The position numbers were made by a program, and so were the translations under genes. A DNA stretch of 64,000 nt from Thalassospira australica (GTDB taxonomy: Bacteria; Pseudomonadota; Alphaproteobacteria; Rhodospirillales; Thalassospiraceae). The stretch spans positions 1 to 64,000 of the forward strand of contig NZ_JRJE01000004.1 of assembly GCF_000763295.1 (NCBI RefSeq), in the 5' to 3' direction. This document shows, one piece after another, positions 19,307 to 29,583 of the stretch; positions within the stretch are counted from its first letter, which is position 1, and the number at the start of each line of letters is the position of its first letter. The notes beneath the pieces were generated by a model, which did no database searches, was not told the DNA's origin, and worked only from the letters and a program-made list of their open reading frames with translations.

Positions 19307-20407
19307 TTAGGAATTGCGATTGGCAAAGACATTTGCGCGCTGGTTTAGCGCGGTTGCCTCGAATTCCTTGCCATAGGGGGCGGCCTTTTTGGCAAACTCC
19401 ATCAGCGATGCATAGATGCGGCCATTCAGATCATTTTGACCTGCGATCTCTTCGACCGCGTCCTTGGCGGCACCGGCAAAGGCATTGATCAGATCATCAT
19501 TGAAGTGACGGATCTCGGTGCCTTTTTCAAGGATCGCCTGATAGGACTGAACGTTGTTAAAGGTAAAGTCCGACAGGGTCTGTTCGACATTGGCCTGTGC
19601 GGCAACTGCAACGATTTCCTGCAGGTCTTCGGGCAGTTCGGCGAACTTGTCCTTGTTGATGAAGACTTCGATGCCCGAACCCGGTTCAGCGAATGCCGGG
19701 GTGTAGTAATATTTGGCAACCGATGCCAGACCAAAGGCATAATCGTTCCACGGGCCAACCCATTCGGCTGCATCAATTGCGCCCGACTGCAAGCTTGGCA
19801 GGATTTCAGACGCCGGCAGCAGCGACGGGGTTGCCCCCAGACGACGCATGGCTTCGCCGCCGATACCCGCATAGCGGACTTTAAGACCCTGAAGGTCTTC
19901 AACAGAATTGATTTCCTTGTTGAACCAACCACCGGCCTGAAGACCGGTATTGCCTGCCAGGAACGGCTTTACGTTGAACTGGGCATACAGTTCGTCCCAA
20001 AGCGCCTGACCACCGCCAAAGCGCAGCCAACCGGAAAGTTCCCATGCCATCAAACCAAACGGAATGGTGGTAAAGAAGGAAACAGCCGGATCCTTGCCAA
20101 ACCAGTAGTACGGCGTTGCATGCGCCAGATCGGCAACACCCTGTTCAACCGCATCCATGCATTCAAGGGCCGGGACGAGTTCACCTGCACCATAAACAGT
20201 GATGTTGAGGCGACCGCCCGACATCTTGTTCACACGCTTGGCAAACAGTTCACCATTGGCCCCAAGACCCGGGGTACCTTTTGGCCAGGGCATGACCATA
20301 CGCCAATTGATGGAATCACTGGCTTTGACGATGGACGGTGCAGCGGCTGTGGCGGCAAATGCACCGGCAGCAACACCTGCACTGCTCAGAAAATCACGAC
20401 GTTTCAT
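19307..20407 (-). CDS. TRAP transporter substrate-binding protein (DctP family), copy 2
   Basis: A 366-residue periplasmic binding protein for a tripartite ATP-independent transporter. The N-terminus MKRRDFLSS with an Ala-rich stretch is a Tat-type signal, implying export in folded form. The DctP-like fold is indicated by WRMVMPWPKGTPGLG, LNITVYGAGELVP, LKVRYAGIGGEAMRRLG and SGAIDAAEWVGPWND. The conserved Arg of VRYAG would bind the substrate carboxylate. It is a close paralogue of the next gene and follows it on the same strand with ~280 bp between. No DctQ or DctM membrane genes are present here. Substrate unknown; 2-oxo acids or similar carboxylates are plausible. Confidence 0.92.
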   Translation of the reverse strand: MKRRDFLSSAGVAAGAFAATAAAPSIVKASDSINWRMVMPWPKGTPGLGANGELFAKRVNKMSGGRLNITVYGAGELVPALECMDAVEQGVADLAHATPYYWFGKDPAVSFFTTIPFGLMAWELSGWLRFGGGQALWDELYAQFNVKPFLAGNTGLQAGGWFNKEINSVEDLQGLKVRYAGIGGEAMRRLGATPSLLPASEILPSLQSGAIDAAEWVGPWNDYAFGLASVAKYYYTPAFAEPGSGIEVFINKDKFAELPEDLQEIVAVAAQANVEQTLSDFTFNNVQSYQAILEKGTEIRHFNDDLINAFAGAAKDAVEEIAGQNDLNGRIYASLMEFAKKAAPYGKEFEATALNQRANVFANRNS

Positions 20408-20612
20408 TGTGGGGCTCCCAATTCGGTATTGGTAAAATTTTGCGTCAAAATATCACGAAGGTAATTTCGTAACTCTGCATGGGCGTGAAGTTACGGTTTT
20501 TGGCGCACCCAACAATTCATGATTGCGGGATGCTGCATCGCACGGACTGCATGACATCGACATTTCATCAACAAATCTTCACCTTATGGTTCAAGCCCCC
20601 CTTCCCACTCCC

Positions 20613-20646
20613 AAAAACAAAAAGGGACCGCCCGAAGGCAGTCCCT
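20613..20646 (-). terminator. Terminator after TRAP binding protein copy 1
   Basis: A 10-bp stem (20623-20632 with 20637-20646, one wobble pair) closes on a UUCG tetraloop on the minus strand and is followed by TTTTTGTTTTT. It separates the two paralogous TRAP genes, so they are probably independently transcribed. Confidence 0.88.
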
Positions 20647-20690
20647 GATCACCGTGCGAACCCGATGGGTTCGAATAGTTGTTGTCTGGC

Positions 20691-21782
20691 TTAGTAGCCC
20701 CAGACCTTTGCACGGTGCAGAAGGCCGGTTGCTTCGAACTCCTTGCCGTAACGTGCGGCTTTTTTGACCAGATCGAGATAGCTTTCGGCAATCCGGCCTG
20801 CCAGATCGTTCTGAGCAGCAATTTCATCAACAGCAGCCTTGGAGTGTTCGGCAAGCGCCATGATGACTTCATCAGGGAACTGACGAACTTCAACACCCTT
20901 GTCGATCAGCGGCTGATAGGACTGCAGGTTATTGAAGGTAAAGTCAGCCAGCGTGTTTTCAGCAATCGCCTGGGCTGCAAAGCGAATGATCGCCTGCAGG
21001 TCCGGTGACAGCGCATCGAACTTGTCTTTGCCGATAAAGATTTCAAGCCCCGGTCCCGGCTCGTGGAAGGCCGGGGTGTAGTAGTATTTGGCAACCTGAT
21101 ACAGACCAAATGCCAGATCGTTCCATGGGCCAACCCATTCGGCTGCGTCAATCGCACCCGACTGCATGGCCGGCAGAATTTCGCCCGGCGGGATCATGGT
21201 GGCATTGGCACCGGCACGACGCATTGCTTCGCCGCCAAGACCGGCATAACGCATTTTCAGGCCCTGCAGGTCATCAAGGGAATTGATTTCCTTGTTAAAC
21301 CAACCGCCCGCCTGCATGCCGGAGTTACCGGCATAGAACGGCACAACATTGAATTCTGCGTAGGCTTCTTCCCACAATTTCTGACCATCGCCAAAGCGCA
21401 GCCAGCTTGAAAGTTCCCACGCGGTCAGACCGAACGGAATGGTCGAAAAGAAGTTAAGCGCCGGGTTTTTGCCCTGCCAGTAATACGGGGTGCCGTGCGC
21501 CATTTCGACCACGCCCTGCTCGACCGCATCCATGCATTCAAACGGCGGCACAAGTTCGCCAGCGCCATAAACAGTGATGTTCAGGCGGCCATTTGACATT
21601 TCCTTGACCATACCGGCGAATTTTTCGGCATTGGTGCCAAGGCCCGGCGTGCCTTTCGGCCACGGCATGACCATGCGCCAATTCATGGTTTCCTGTGCGG
21701 ATACAACGGCAGGTGCTGCAACCGATGCGGCAACCGCACCGGCACCCATACCTGCCCCTTTTAGGAACTGACGACGTTTCAT
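20691..21782 (-). CDS. TRAP transporter substrate-binding protein (DctP family), copy 1
   Basis: 363 residues and highly similar to copy 2, sharing WRMVMPWPKGTPGLG, NITVYGAGELVP and AIDAAEWVGPWND. The N-terminus MKRRQFLKGAGMGAGAVAAS is a strong Tat signal (RRxFLK). The Arg of MRYAGLGGEAMRR is the likely carboxylate ligand. The gene has its own terminator. Side-by-side paralogues without permease genes suggest either a permease encoded elsewhere or a sensory role. Differences around the ligand region (FYAGNSGMQ against FLAGNTGLQ) hint at divergent ligand preference. Confidence 0.92.
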   Translation of the reverse strand: MKRRQFLKGAGMGAGAVAASVAAPAVVSAQETMNWRMVMPWPKGTPGLGTNAEKFAGMVKEMSNGRLNITVYGAGELVPPFECMDAVEQGVVEMAHGTPYYWQGKNPALNFFSTIPFGLTAWELSSWLRFGDGQKLWEEAYAEFNVVPFYAGNSGMQAGGWFNKEINSLDDLQGLKMRYAGLGGEAMRRAGANATMIPPGEILPAMQSGAIDAAEWVGPWNDLAFGLYQVAKYYYTPAFHEPGPGLEIFIGKDKFDALSPDLQAIIRFAAQAIAENTLADFTFNNLQSYQPLIDKGVEVRQFPDEVIMALAEHSKAAVDEIAAQNDLAGRIAESYLDLVKKAARYGKEFEATGLLHRAKVWGY

Positions 21783-21947
21783 TTAGACCCCCTTTTGAAT
21801 TCTTGTGTGTTGGTGGATTTTTGCGCAACCACCAATCTCGAAGGGGGATTTTGGCCAAAACAGCCGTCATTTTCCACTAATTTTGCTGTACTCGCGAAAT
21901 ATTTTTCTCTGACGCTACGGAATGCTGATGTCCGGGCAAATTCTGCG

Positions 21948-22451
21948 TCAGGATGACGTCAGGTAGTGATTGTAATCGGCCACAAACTGTTCAACCGTCC
22001 CGGCCCCCTGTGGGGTGTTGTAATATTGCTTCCAGTATTGGGCGAGCGCATTGACATCATTTGGGTCGGTCGGCATTGCCGTCGGAGCGCGATAATAGCG
22101 GATACGACACAGCGCGGTTGCATAGGCCAGATTGGTCGCCAATTGTTTTTCCTTGTCGGGCGTGCCATCTGATTGGGTTGGCTGGGGGGCCAGAAAGCCG
22201 TCCACCTTGGCCTTCAGATCTGCGCGGTAATCGAGATAGTTGGCATAGCAATCATGCAAGGTAGCGGGTTCCATTTGGAAAATTCCAAGAGCCGGGCCAC
22301 CGCCGACCTGTTCGATGTAATCGCCCAGATGACTTTCATGGGCGGCCGTCCCCATGATCAGGTTTTCGGCAACATCCTTTGCGGGAAGTTGCAGGGCGGC
22401 CAGAACCGGCTGAACAACAAGCTTTCTGAGCTGCGTAGCATTGATGGGCAT
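21948..22451 (-). CDS. Lysozyme-like / phage-type protein of unknown function
   Basis: 167 residues from the ATG at 22451, chosen because GGAGG lies 5 bases upstream; an adjacent ATG is too close and the longer frame is unsupported. The segment AAHESHLGDYIEQVGGGPALGIFQMEP resembles the N-terminal active-site region of goose-type or phage muramidases, with Glu as a possible catalytic acid and GIFQ as the usual GxxQ element. There is no signal peptide. I infer a peptidoglycan hydrolase-like fold, possibly of phage origin. Activity is unproven. Confidence 0.6.
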   Translation of the reverse strand: MPINATQLRKLVVQPVLAALQLPAKDVAENLIMGTAAHESHLGDYIEQVGGGPALGIFQMEPATLHDCYANYLDYRADLKAKVDGFLAPQPTQSDGTPDKEKQLATNLAYATALCRIRYYRAPTAMPTDPNDVNALAQYWKQYYNTPQGAGTVEQFVADYNHYLTSS

Positions 22452-22694
22452 CATCGCCTCCATTTTCTCATAAGGGATCGTCTTGCTATGACGCAGCCAA
22501 ACCGAACTTGAGAAAAAATATCCCGCAAAGCGCCCCTTCCCCATCAATAGAGCCCCCCTTCCTTATAGGCTCCTCTCCTTACAGGGGCGAAAACATATAC
22601 ATACGCATAGTTTTACGGATGTATTCCATGCCAACCTAAAGTCCAGAGGCTTGTTTTTGCCCTGAAATCACGTGCCGACATTTTGGAGGACACT

Positions 22695-24020
22695 TTGAGC
22701 ATACATCCGGAATTAAAACGCCGTCTTGACTTCATCGGGCTCGACGATGCGAAAATCAAACAGCTTAAACGGGCCTGGCCGGTGATTGAAAAGCACCTGC
22801 CATCGATGTTGGACGAGTTTTACCGGCGCGTGATGAGTGACCCTGCCCTGGCCAGGATTATCGGCGATCCGTCAAACATCGAAAGTTTGAAAAATGCCCA
22901 GCGCAACCATTGGGCAAAACTGTTTGATGGCGCATTTGACCAGTCGTTCTATGACGATGTCCGGCGGATCGGCAAAGCCCATGAACGTATCGGCCTGACC
23001 CCGGAATCCTATGTGTCGGCCTATAACTTCATGCTGGGCGAAATCACCACTGTTCTGTGCAAAAACTTCGCACGAGACTCAAAGCTTTCGACGATGCTGG
23101 TTGGTAGCACCAATGCCCTGCTGATTGATGTCGAAATGGCGATCACGGTGTATTACGAAGAAACCGAGAAAACCTATGCCCGCAAACTTCAGGATATGTC
23201 GCAGGAGTTTGAAACAACCATCGGGACGGTGGTATCGGCTGTGGCAAGTTCCGCAGAAGACATGTCACATGCCTCTGACACGCTGATGTCAAGCATACAA
23301 GAAACCCAAAGCGAGGTTGAAAAAGCCCGTGGGGCAGCAGAACTGTCAGCCGACAATGCCACAACCGTGGCCGGTGCGGCCGAAGAACTTGACGGTTCCA
23401 TTCGTGAAATATCAAGTCAGGTATCGCGGGCTTCGACCATCTCGACCGAAGTCGAAGATTCCGTTCGCCAAACATCCGATACCATCGAGACCCTGAACAC
23501 AGCCGCCGAACAGATCGGCACTGTGGTGGACCTGATCGACAAAATCGCAAGCCAAACCAATCTTCTGGCACTCAATGCAACGATTGAGGCGGCGCGCGCA
23601 GGCGAAGCGGGCAAAGGGTTTGCCGTGGTCGCAAGCGAGGTCAAAAATCTGGCCAATCAGACAGCCAAGGCTACCGGCGACATTACCGAACAAATCAACA
23701 ATGTGCAGCAAAGCACCGTGGCCGCCGTAAACGCTATTCACAGCGTTGCCGGACAAATCAGCAATATCGTGGATTCCGTAACCGCGATTTCCGCAGCCGT
23801 TGAACAGCAGGCCGCAGCCACCACCGAAATCAGCGGCAACATCAATGCCGTGTCGTCAGCAAATCAGGACGTTAATCACAGCCTTGAAACCGTGAATGGC
23901 ACGGCCACGCGAACCGGTTCGGTGGCGTCAAATGTGCTTGAAGCATCCCAGAAGCTTAAACAGAACTCCGAACGGCTTCGTACTGATGTCGATGCCTTCA
24001 TCACCAAACTGACGTCATAG
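22695..24020 (+). CDS. Globin-coupled methyl-accepting chemotaxis protein (aerotaxis-type)
   Basis: A soluble chemoreceptor of 441 residues. The start is TTG at 22695, since GGAGG ends 5 bases before it; the frame also reads back to another TTG at 22683, which sits inside that ribosome site. Residues 1-165 are a globin-coupled sensor domain with the likely proximal haem ligand H96 in [11 protein letters not shown]. Residues ~180-440 are the signalling helices, with the conserved tip [20 protein letters not shown]. There are no membrane helices. HemAT-type proteins sense oxygen, so an aerotaxis role is expected. Confidence 0.9.
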   Translation: MSIHPELKRRLDFIGLDDAKIKQLKRAWPVIEKHLPSMLDEFYRRVMSDPALARIIGDPSNIESLKNAQRNHWAKLFDGAFDQSFYDDVRRIGKAHERIGLTPESYVSAYNFMLGEITTVLCKNFARDSKLSTMLVGSTNALLIDVEMAITVYYEETEKTYARKLQDMSQEFETTIGTVVSAVASSAEDMSHASDTLMSSIQETQSEVEKARGAAELSADNATTVAGAAEELDGSIREISSQVSRASTISTEVEDSVRQTSDTIETLNTAAEQIGTVVDLIDKIASQTNLLALNATIEAARAGEAGKGFAVVASEVKNLANQTAKATGDITEQINNVQQSTVAAVNAIHSVAGQISNIVDSVTAISAAVEQQAAATTEISGNINAVSSANQDVNHSLETVNGTATRTGSVASNVLEASQKLKQNSERLRTDVDAFITKLTS

Positions 24021-24053
24021 AAACAACAGGATCGCCCCGTCCACCAAACGAGC

Positions 24054-25091
24054 CTAGCGGTCGCGTGCTTCGGACGGGGTGATGCCGAAAACGCGTTTGA
24101 ACGCTGTGGCAAAATTGGCCGGGCTTTTATATCCGGCCATCCAGGCGGCCTGGGCGATCGTGATGCCATCTTTTTCCATGGCATCACGCGCAGCAACCAG
24201 ACGGCTTTCGCGAATGAAATCTTTTACCGTCATGCCATAGGCATCCTTGAAGATGCGCTGCATGCTGGCAACACTGATCCCGATGGCAGTTGCGATCGTT
24301 GACAAGGTTTGCTGATCGGGCGCGCTTTCGAGAATGTAATTGCGAATTTCGCGGGCACGATAATGACGATCAAGTGCGTCCGGTTCCGATACTTCCTGTG
24401 CGACCAATGTGTTCGCAGTACTGCTTTGGATGGCTGACAGGGCCTCGGCCAGAATTTCAAGACCGCGGCTTTCTTCATAGAGTTCGCGCACAATCGGGTC
24501 GGATGCATGCGGATAAATCAGCTGATCGGCCAGGGCAAGAACCCGGCGCGACGGCTGCCAGGATCGCACAGAGGTACCGGATGTGAAGAAATCCATGATT
24601 TCGCGGTACCGCGCTGGCGACTTTCCCAACAATTGCTGCACAACCCAGTCATAGTGCGCAGAGATCATCACCTTGCTGATCTCACTGCCTTTGTGGATGT
24701 AGCGGCGCACCATGGATGGGCGCGGCACTGCCCAGATAAAACCGACAGGATGATCGCGGGCATCAAGATCAATGGGCACACCATCAAAGTCGGCCTGCAG
24801 GCGCCCCTTCAACACGATGGCGACCTTGACCGCCGCCCCGACCTCGTAACTGGCAACCGCGTCCTTCATTTCCATCGTGTCTGATGTGTGAATATCAAGA
24901 AATGACGGCGTGTCGCTAAAGGACATGCGTCCACTCATTAGTGATCCCCTGCCGGACAGCGGACCTGCTGTGCCGCTGACACGGGTTCCCAGTTCTTCTA
25001 GCTGGCTCCTGGTAATAGAGTCACGCCGCGTTACCTGTCGGTGCGCTGTTACCCCCACAAACCTCTCCTGAGTTTTGATCTTCCAAAGCAT
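24054..25091 (-). CDS. AraC-family regulator next to a TonB receptor (PchR-like)
   Basis: 345 residues from the ATG at 25091; other in-frame starts exist upstream and downstream. The N-terminal two-thirds is an effector domain with no recognised ligand motif. The C-terminal double helix-turn-helix contains LSTIATAIGISVASMQRIFKDAYG and QAAWMAGYKSPANFATAFKRVFG. Domain layout and position, divergent from a TonB-dependent receptor, match PchR-type regulators that turn on siderophore receptor genes when the ligand is taken up. Control of the neighbouring receptor is therefore the best inference. Confidence 0.82.
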   Translation of the reverse strand: MLWKIKTQERFVGVTAHRQVTRRDSITRSQLEELGTRVSGTAGPLSGRGSLMSGRMSFSDTPSFLDIHTSDTMEMKDAVASYEVGAAVKVAIVLKGRLQADFDGVPIDLDARDHPVGFIWAVPRPSMVRRYIHKGSEISKVMISAHYDWVVQQLLGKSPARYREIMDFFTSGTSVRSWQPSRRVLALADQLIYPHASDPIVRELYEESRGLEILAEALSAIQSSTANTLVAQEVSEPDALDRHYRAREIRNYILESAPDQQTLSTIATAIGISVASMQRIFKDAYGMTVKDFIRESRLVAARDAMEKDGITIAQAAWMAGYKSPANFATAFKRVFGITPSEARDR

Positions 25092-25205
25092 CATTGGACA
25101 AACGCGCAAATGGCATCGGATGGCCGTTGCGCAAACATGCTGACGATTTCGCAAACATATCCGGCGATCTGGCAAACATCATTCCTGTTGCCTTCCTGCG
25201 TCAGA

Positions 25206-25240
25206 AAATAATACTCACAATCATTCTCATTTGCAAATTT
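25206..25240 (+). promoter_or_regulatory. Probable Fur box upstream of TonB-dependent receptor
   Basis: Bases 25215-25229 read, on the minus strand, TGAGAATGATTGTGA, matching the 7-1-7 Fur consensus TGATAATnATTATCA at 11 of 14 defined positions. The motif lies ~30-45 bases before the receptor start codon, in an AT-rich promoter. Iron repression is inferred from this match and the gene content. Confidence 0.6.
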
Positions 25241-25258
25241 AATTCTCAGGGAACAGAC

Positions 25259-27277
25259 ATGCCACAATCACCCTCGCAAATCTCATCCCCACGGGTCAGC
25301 AGCTTGCTGTGCTCTACCCTGCTTGCAGGTGTTGCTCTTTCGGTTTTGCCGACCGTCGCACTTGCCCAGACGGCAGACACTGATGAAACTGAAACGGTCA
25401 CCCAGCCCATCGAAGTTACGGCATCGGCCGGGGCCGCATCGGGGCTTGCAGGTGGTGTTTCGATTGATCAGGAAGAAATTGATCGTCAGAACCCGCAAAC
25501 CATCAAGGATGTGTTTGCAAACGAACCGTCGGTGCAATCGGGTGGCCCAACTGCGATCTCGCAAAAGGTCTATATTCAGGGCATTGAGAACACCAAGCTT
25601 AATGTACAGGTTGATGGTACGCGTCAGGTTGATTCAACCTTCCATCACATTGGCACGGCCATTATTGATCCGGCCATGCTGAAATCGGTCGACGTCGAGT
25701 CCGGCGTTTCACCAGCAGATGCGGGCCCGAACGCGCTTGGCGGTTCGATGTTCTATGAAACCCGTGATGCCCGCGACATCCTTGAAAATGGCGAGTCATT
25801 TGGTGGCTGGGCAAAGCTGCAATACAACTCAAACACCCAAGGTTTTGCTGAATGGCTGACCCTTGCCGGGCAACACGAAAACGTCGAGGCACTGGCATAC
25901 ATCAAGAACAGCAATCAGGGGAACTACGAGGATGGTGACGGCAACGAAGTCACCGGCACCGCCGACGGCAGCGAAAGCGGTCTGGGCAAGCTTGCCTTTA
26001 CCGGAAATGACGGTGGCCGCTTCGAAGTATTCGCCAGCCACCTTGTCGACGAAGGTGTCCGCCCGGTACGCCCAAACTTTGCATCCCTTCCGGGCAGAAC
26101 CACCCAACCGCAATGGCTTTCCTATACCGATACGTCAGTTGGCATCAGCTATGTTGATGAAATGCCAACGGACATGCTCGCACCAGAGTTCAGCCTGAAT
26201 TACAGCAAAACCCATCTTGATGTACCGAAGCTTGACGACACCACGCACATTGAATCGGAAATTGAAACCCTGAACGGCAAGGCTGCAAACACCTTTGACG
26301 TTGGCATGGGCGATTTGACAGCCGGTGTAGACTTCTATCACGATGAAGCCACCGGCGGCGGCGACACTGCGCGTTCTGCGGGTCAAGCAGGTCGCTTTAC
26401 AGAGACATCAACTAATATTGGTGTTTTCTCTCAGGCGCGGTTGTCACTGACTGATCGTTGGCGCGTTTCGTTTGGCGGTCGTGGCGATCAGCAGTGGTTT
26501 GAAGGCATCGACGGCACCGATTTCAGCGAATTCGGCCTGAGTGGTAATGCCAATACCGAATTTGACGTGACTGATAACGTCATGGCCTATGGCGGTTTCG
26601 GCACGACGTTTGGTGGCCTGCCACTTGGTGAATCGGCGATCTACAACTATTCCGCCATCTGGGATTACACCGGCTTTAGCCCATCGCGGTCATACAATGC
26701 GAAACTGGGGTCGCGCGTCACGTTGCAGGATTGGGCATTTGACGGAAATCTGTTCTACAACCTGATTGACGAATCTCATGATCTGTCGACGTCAGATCGA
26801 AATACCACCGTCGATCTCGATACACGTGGCGTGAATCTGTCAGCGACTTATACCTATGGTCCGGGATATGTCCGGGCGGGCTATACGCATACCAATGTCA
26901 AATCGGATGGCGCTGTCCCTGTCAGTACATCAGCTTCTTATCAAGGTGTGATTGTTGGTGACATCATCAATATTGATGCTGCACACAGCTTTGACGCCTA
27001 TGGCGTACGCGTCGGAGGCAACTCAGAACTGGCATTGTCTGATGATAGCCCTGAGGACAACGGCAGCGACGAACTCGATACTTACTTTGTCGCCAACCTC
27101 TATGCCGAGTGGGTACCTGACACCTTGAACAACGCCGTTACCCTGCGCGTTGATGCCCTGAACATCTTTGATCGTGATTATGTCGCCCGCACCACAACGG
27201 GTTACGACAACAGCAATGTTGAGCCGTATCACGAACCGGGTCGGACTTTCCTGGTATCGGCAAAAGTTGATTTCTAA
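25259..27277 (+). CDS. TonB-dependent outer-membrane receptor
   Basis: 672 residues. The ATG at 25259 gives a signal peptide ending near TVALAQ and has AGGGA just upstream; a longer frame from 25094 is unlikely. The N-terminal plug domain (about 40-160) contains VEVTAS-like and IKDVFANEPSV segments and YIQGIENTKLNVQVDGTRQ. The rest is a 22-strand barrel ending in Phe (VSAKVDF). It imports a metal chelate or haem-like ligand using TonB-ExbB-ExbD, encoded ~500 bases downstream. The ligand is not identifiable, though the iron-type operator and DUF2218 neighbour favour iron. Confidence 0.9.
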   Translation: MPQSPSQISSPRVSSLLCSTLLAGVALSVLPTVALAQTADTDETETVTQPIEVTASAGAASGLAGGVSIDQEEIDRQNPQTIKDVFANEPSVQSGGPTAISQKVYIQGIENTKLNVQVDGTRQVDSTFHHIGTAIIDPAMLKSVDVESGVSPADAGPNALGGSMFYETRDARDILENGESFGGWAKLQYNSNTQGFAEWLTLAGQHENVEALAYIKNSNQGNYEDGDGNEVTGTADGSESGLGKLAFTGNDGGRFEVFASHLVDEGVRPVRPNFASLPGRTTQPQWLSYTDTSVGISYVDEMPTDMLAPEFSLNYSKTHLDVPKLDDTTHIESEIETLNGKAANTFDVGMGDLTAGVDFYHDEATGGGDTARSAGQAGRFTETSTNIGVFSQARLSLTDRWRVSFGGRGDQQWFEGIDGTDFSEFGLSGNANTEFDVTDNVMAYGGFGTTFGGLPLGESAIYNYSAIWDYTGFSPSRSYNAKLGSRVTLQDWAFDGNLFYNLIDESHDLSTSDRNTTVDLDTRGVNLSATYTYGPGYVRAGYTHTNVKSDGAVPVSTSASYQGVIVGDIINIDAAHSFDAYGVRVGGNSELALSDDSPEDNGSDELDTYFVANLYAEWVPDTLNNAVTLRVDALNIFDRDYVARTTTGYDNSNVEPYHEPGRTFLVSAKVDF

Positions 27278-27304
27278 GGCGCAAGCGCACCACAGATTTG
27301 AATT

Positions 27305-27339
27305 CGAAATGGGCGGCACAATGCGTGCTGCCCGTTTCG
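27305..27339 (+). terminator. Probable terminator after TonB-dependent receptor
   Basis: A long stem (CGAAA-GGGCGGCAC paired with GTGCTGCCC-TTTCG, one mismatch) lies 28 bases past the receptor stop. The T-run is weak, so termination may be partial and allow read-through into the DUF2218 gene. Confidence 0.55.
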
Positions 27340-27408
27340 TCATTTCAACATGTGCTTCGCAATAATCACCCGTCAAAAGACAAGCCCGCAGAACGAGAGA
27401 TCATATTG

Positions 27409-27708
27409 ATGTTTACCACAAAGGGATCGGTTAAAACCGGCAATGCTGCCAAATACCTTGTGCAGATGTGCAAGCATTTTGCCCATAAGGTCGAGGTGGA
27501 TTTGGGCGAAACCCGCGGGGATGTAAGCTTTCCCATGGGACCATGCGTTATCATCGCCCTGGACGATCAGCTTACCATTGAAGCAAAATCGCACAAGGCC
27601 GAAGGCATCGAGAAAATAAAGGGCATTATCATTGTTCATCTTGATAAATTTGCCTGGCGCGAAGCGCCGCTTGACTATCACTGGGATGATGGACAAGAGC
27701 AGCCCTGA
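27409..27708 (+). CDS. DUF2218 family protein
   Basis: 99 residues from the ATG at 27409; the upstream frame to 27298 overlaps the terminator and is not used. The pattern KYLVQMCKHFAHKVEVDL, then SFPMGPCVIIAL and IVHLDKFAWRE, is typical of the DUF2218 family. Members are small cytosolic proteins often found beside TonB receptors and iron-uptake genes; their function is not established. Conserved His and Cys residues could bind a metal, which is speculation. It is followed by a terminator shared with tonB. Confidence 0.85.
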   Translation: MFTTKGSVKTGNAAKYLVQMCKHFAHKVEVDLGETRGDVSFPMGPCVIIALDDQLTIEAKSHKAEGIEKIKGIIIVHLDKFAWREAPLDYHWDDGQEQP

Positions 27709-27713
27709 AACAC

Positions 27714-27740
27714 ACGCCAGCCTCTCCGGGCTGGCGTTTT
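27714..27740. terminator. Terminator between DUF2218 gene and tonB
   Basis: A 9-bp GC-rich stem (27714-27722 with 27729-27737) and a short loop, with TTTT on the plus strand. It lies between convergent genes. Confidence 0.75.
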
Positions 27741-27750
27741 GCGTTCTGTT

Positions 27751-28764
<1,014 letters not shown>

Positions 28765-28765
28765 A

Positions 28766-29173
28766 CTATTTCTGCTCCGGCTCGATGGCCGTCATGAGCT
28801 GGACTTTTTCGACGCCAAGTTCCTGAAGACGCCCAAGCAGGGTAACAACTTTTGCGCCTTCGGTTTCGCGGTCGGCACGGATTTCCACCGGGCGTCCGAT
28901 ATAGTCGGGAGGCAACATTGACGATAATCGATCCAGTCCACCTGTCAGATCATCAATACCGATTTCCCCGTTTGTCCCAAACCAGATCACAATGGTGTCT
29001 TCGGGGCGTGCGTCAGCGGTTTGACTTGCAGGTGGCTCGACGTCAAAGGGACCAAGTTTTTGCAGACTTCCAGCGATCATGAAGAAAATCAAAAGCAAGA
29101 ACACAATATTAATCAGCGGCAACATTGGTTCCTGAACCGGGCCATCTTGGGCAATCTGGATACGGCGTTTCAT
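28766..29173 (-). CDS. exbD: ExbD/TolR-family biopolymer transport protein, second copy
   Basis: 135 residues: a short cytoplasmic N-terminus ([11 protein letters not shown]), one membrane helix with the functional Asp replaced or shifted ([20 protein letters not shown], no acidic residue inside the helix), and a periplasmic domain. It overlaps the first exbD by 4 bp (ATGA type), showing translational coupling. Lack of the usual membrane Asp suggests it forms mixed complexes with the first copy rather than conducting protons itself. Confidence 0.88.
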   Translation of the reverse strand: MKRRIQIAQDGPVQEPMLPLINIVFLLLIFFMIAGSLQKLGPFDVEPPASQTADARPEDTIVIWFGTNGEIGIDDLTGGLDRLSSMLPPDYIGRPVEIRADRETEGAKVVTLLGRLQELGVEKVQLMTAIEPEQK

Positions 29174-29559
29174 TCGACAAACTCCACATCCGTCACGCCA
29201 CCCCGACCAAGTGTGTCCATTACATCAATCAGGCGCTGCAACTGGGCCCCGTTGACCGGACGTAACCGCACCTTTGAACCTGCATGATCACGTAAAAGCG
29301 TTGCGGCCAGATTGGAAAGCGAGATCGCATTGCCATTGACCGACAGCCCGCCATTCACATCGACCTCGACCGTGACGGGCCGAACGTCGCTTTGGCTGGT
29401 GGAGGCACCATCAGTGATGCTGACCGACATCTCAAAGCCCTTCCAGTCAAGGAAGCTTGAGGCCAGCATAAAGAAGATCAGCAGGATAAAGACAACATCA
29501 ATCAGCGGAGTCAGACCGATCATCGGTGAAGAACCGCTGTTGCGTTCACGCAGTTGCAT
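29170..29559 (-). CDS. exbD: ExbD/TolR-family biopolymer transport protein, first copy
   Basis: 129 residues. The single membrane helix contains the conserved Asp in LTPLIDVVFILLIFFML, which carries the proton in ExbD/TolR proteins. A periplasmic domain follows. It partners with ExbB to power TonB. It lies 24 bp after exbB and is translationally coupled to the second exbD. Confidence 0.92.
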   Translation of the reverse strand: MQLRERNSGSSPMIGLTPLIDVVFILLIFFMLASSFLDWKGFEMSVSITDGASTSQSDVRPVTVEVDVNGGLSVNGNAISLSNLAATLLRDHAGSKVRLRPVNGAQLQRLIDVMDTLGRGGVTDVEFVE

Positions 29560-29583
29560 GGGACGACTTTCGGAAACGGGTTT

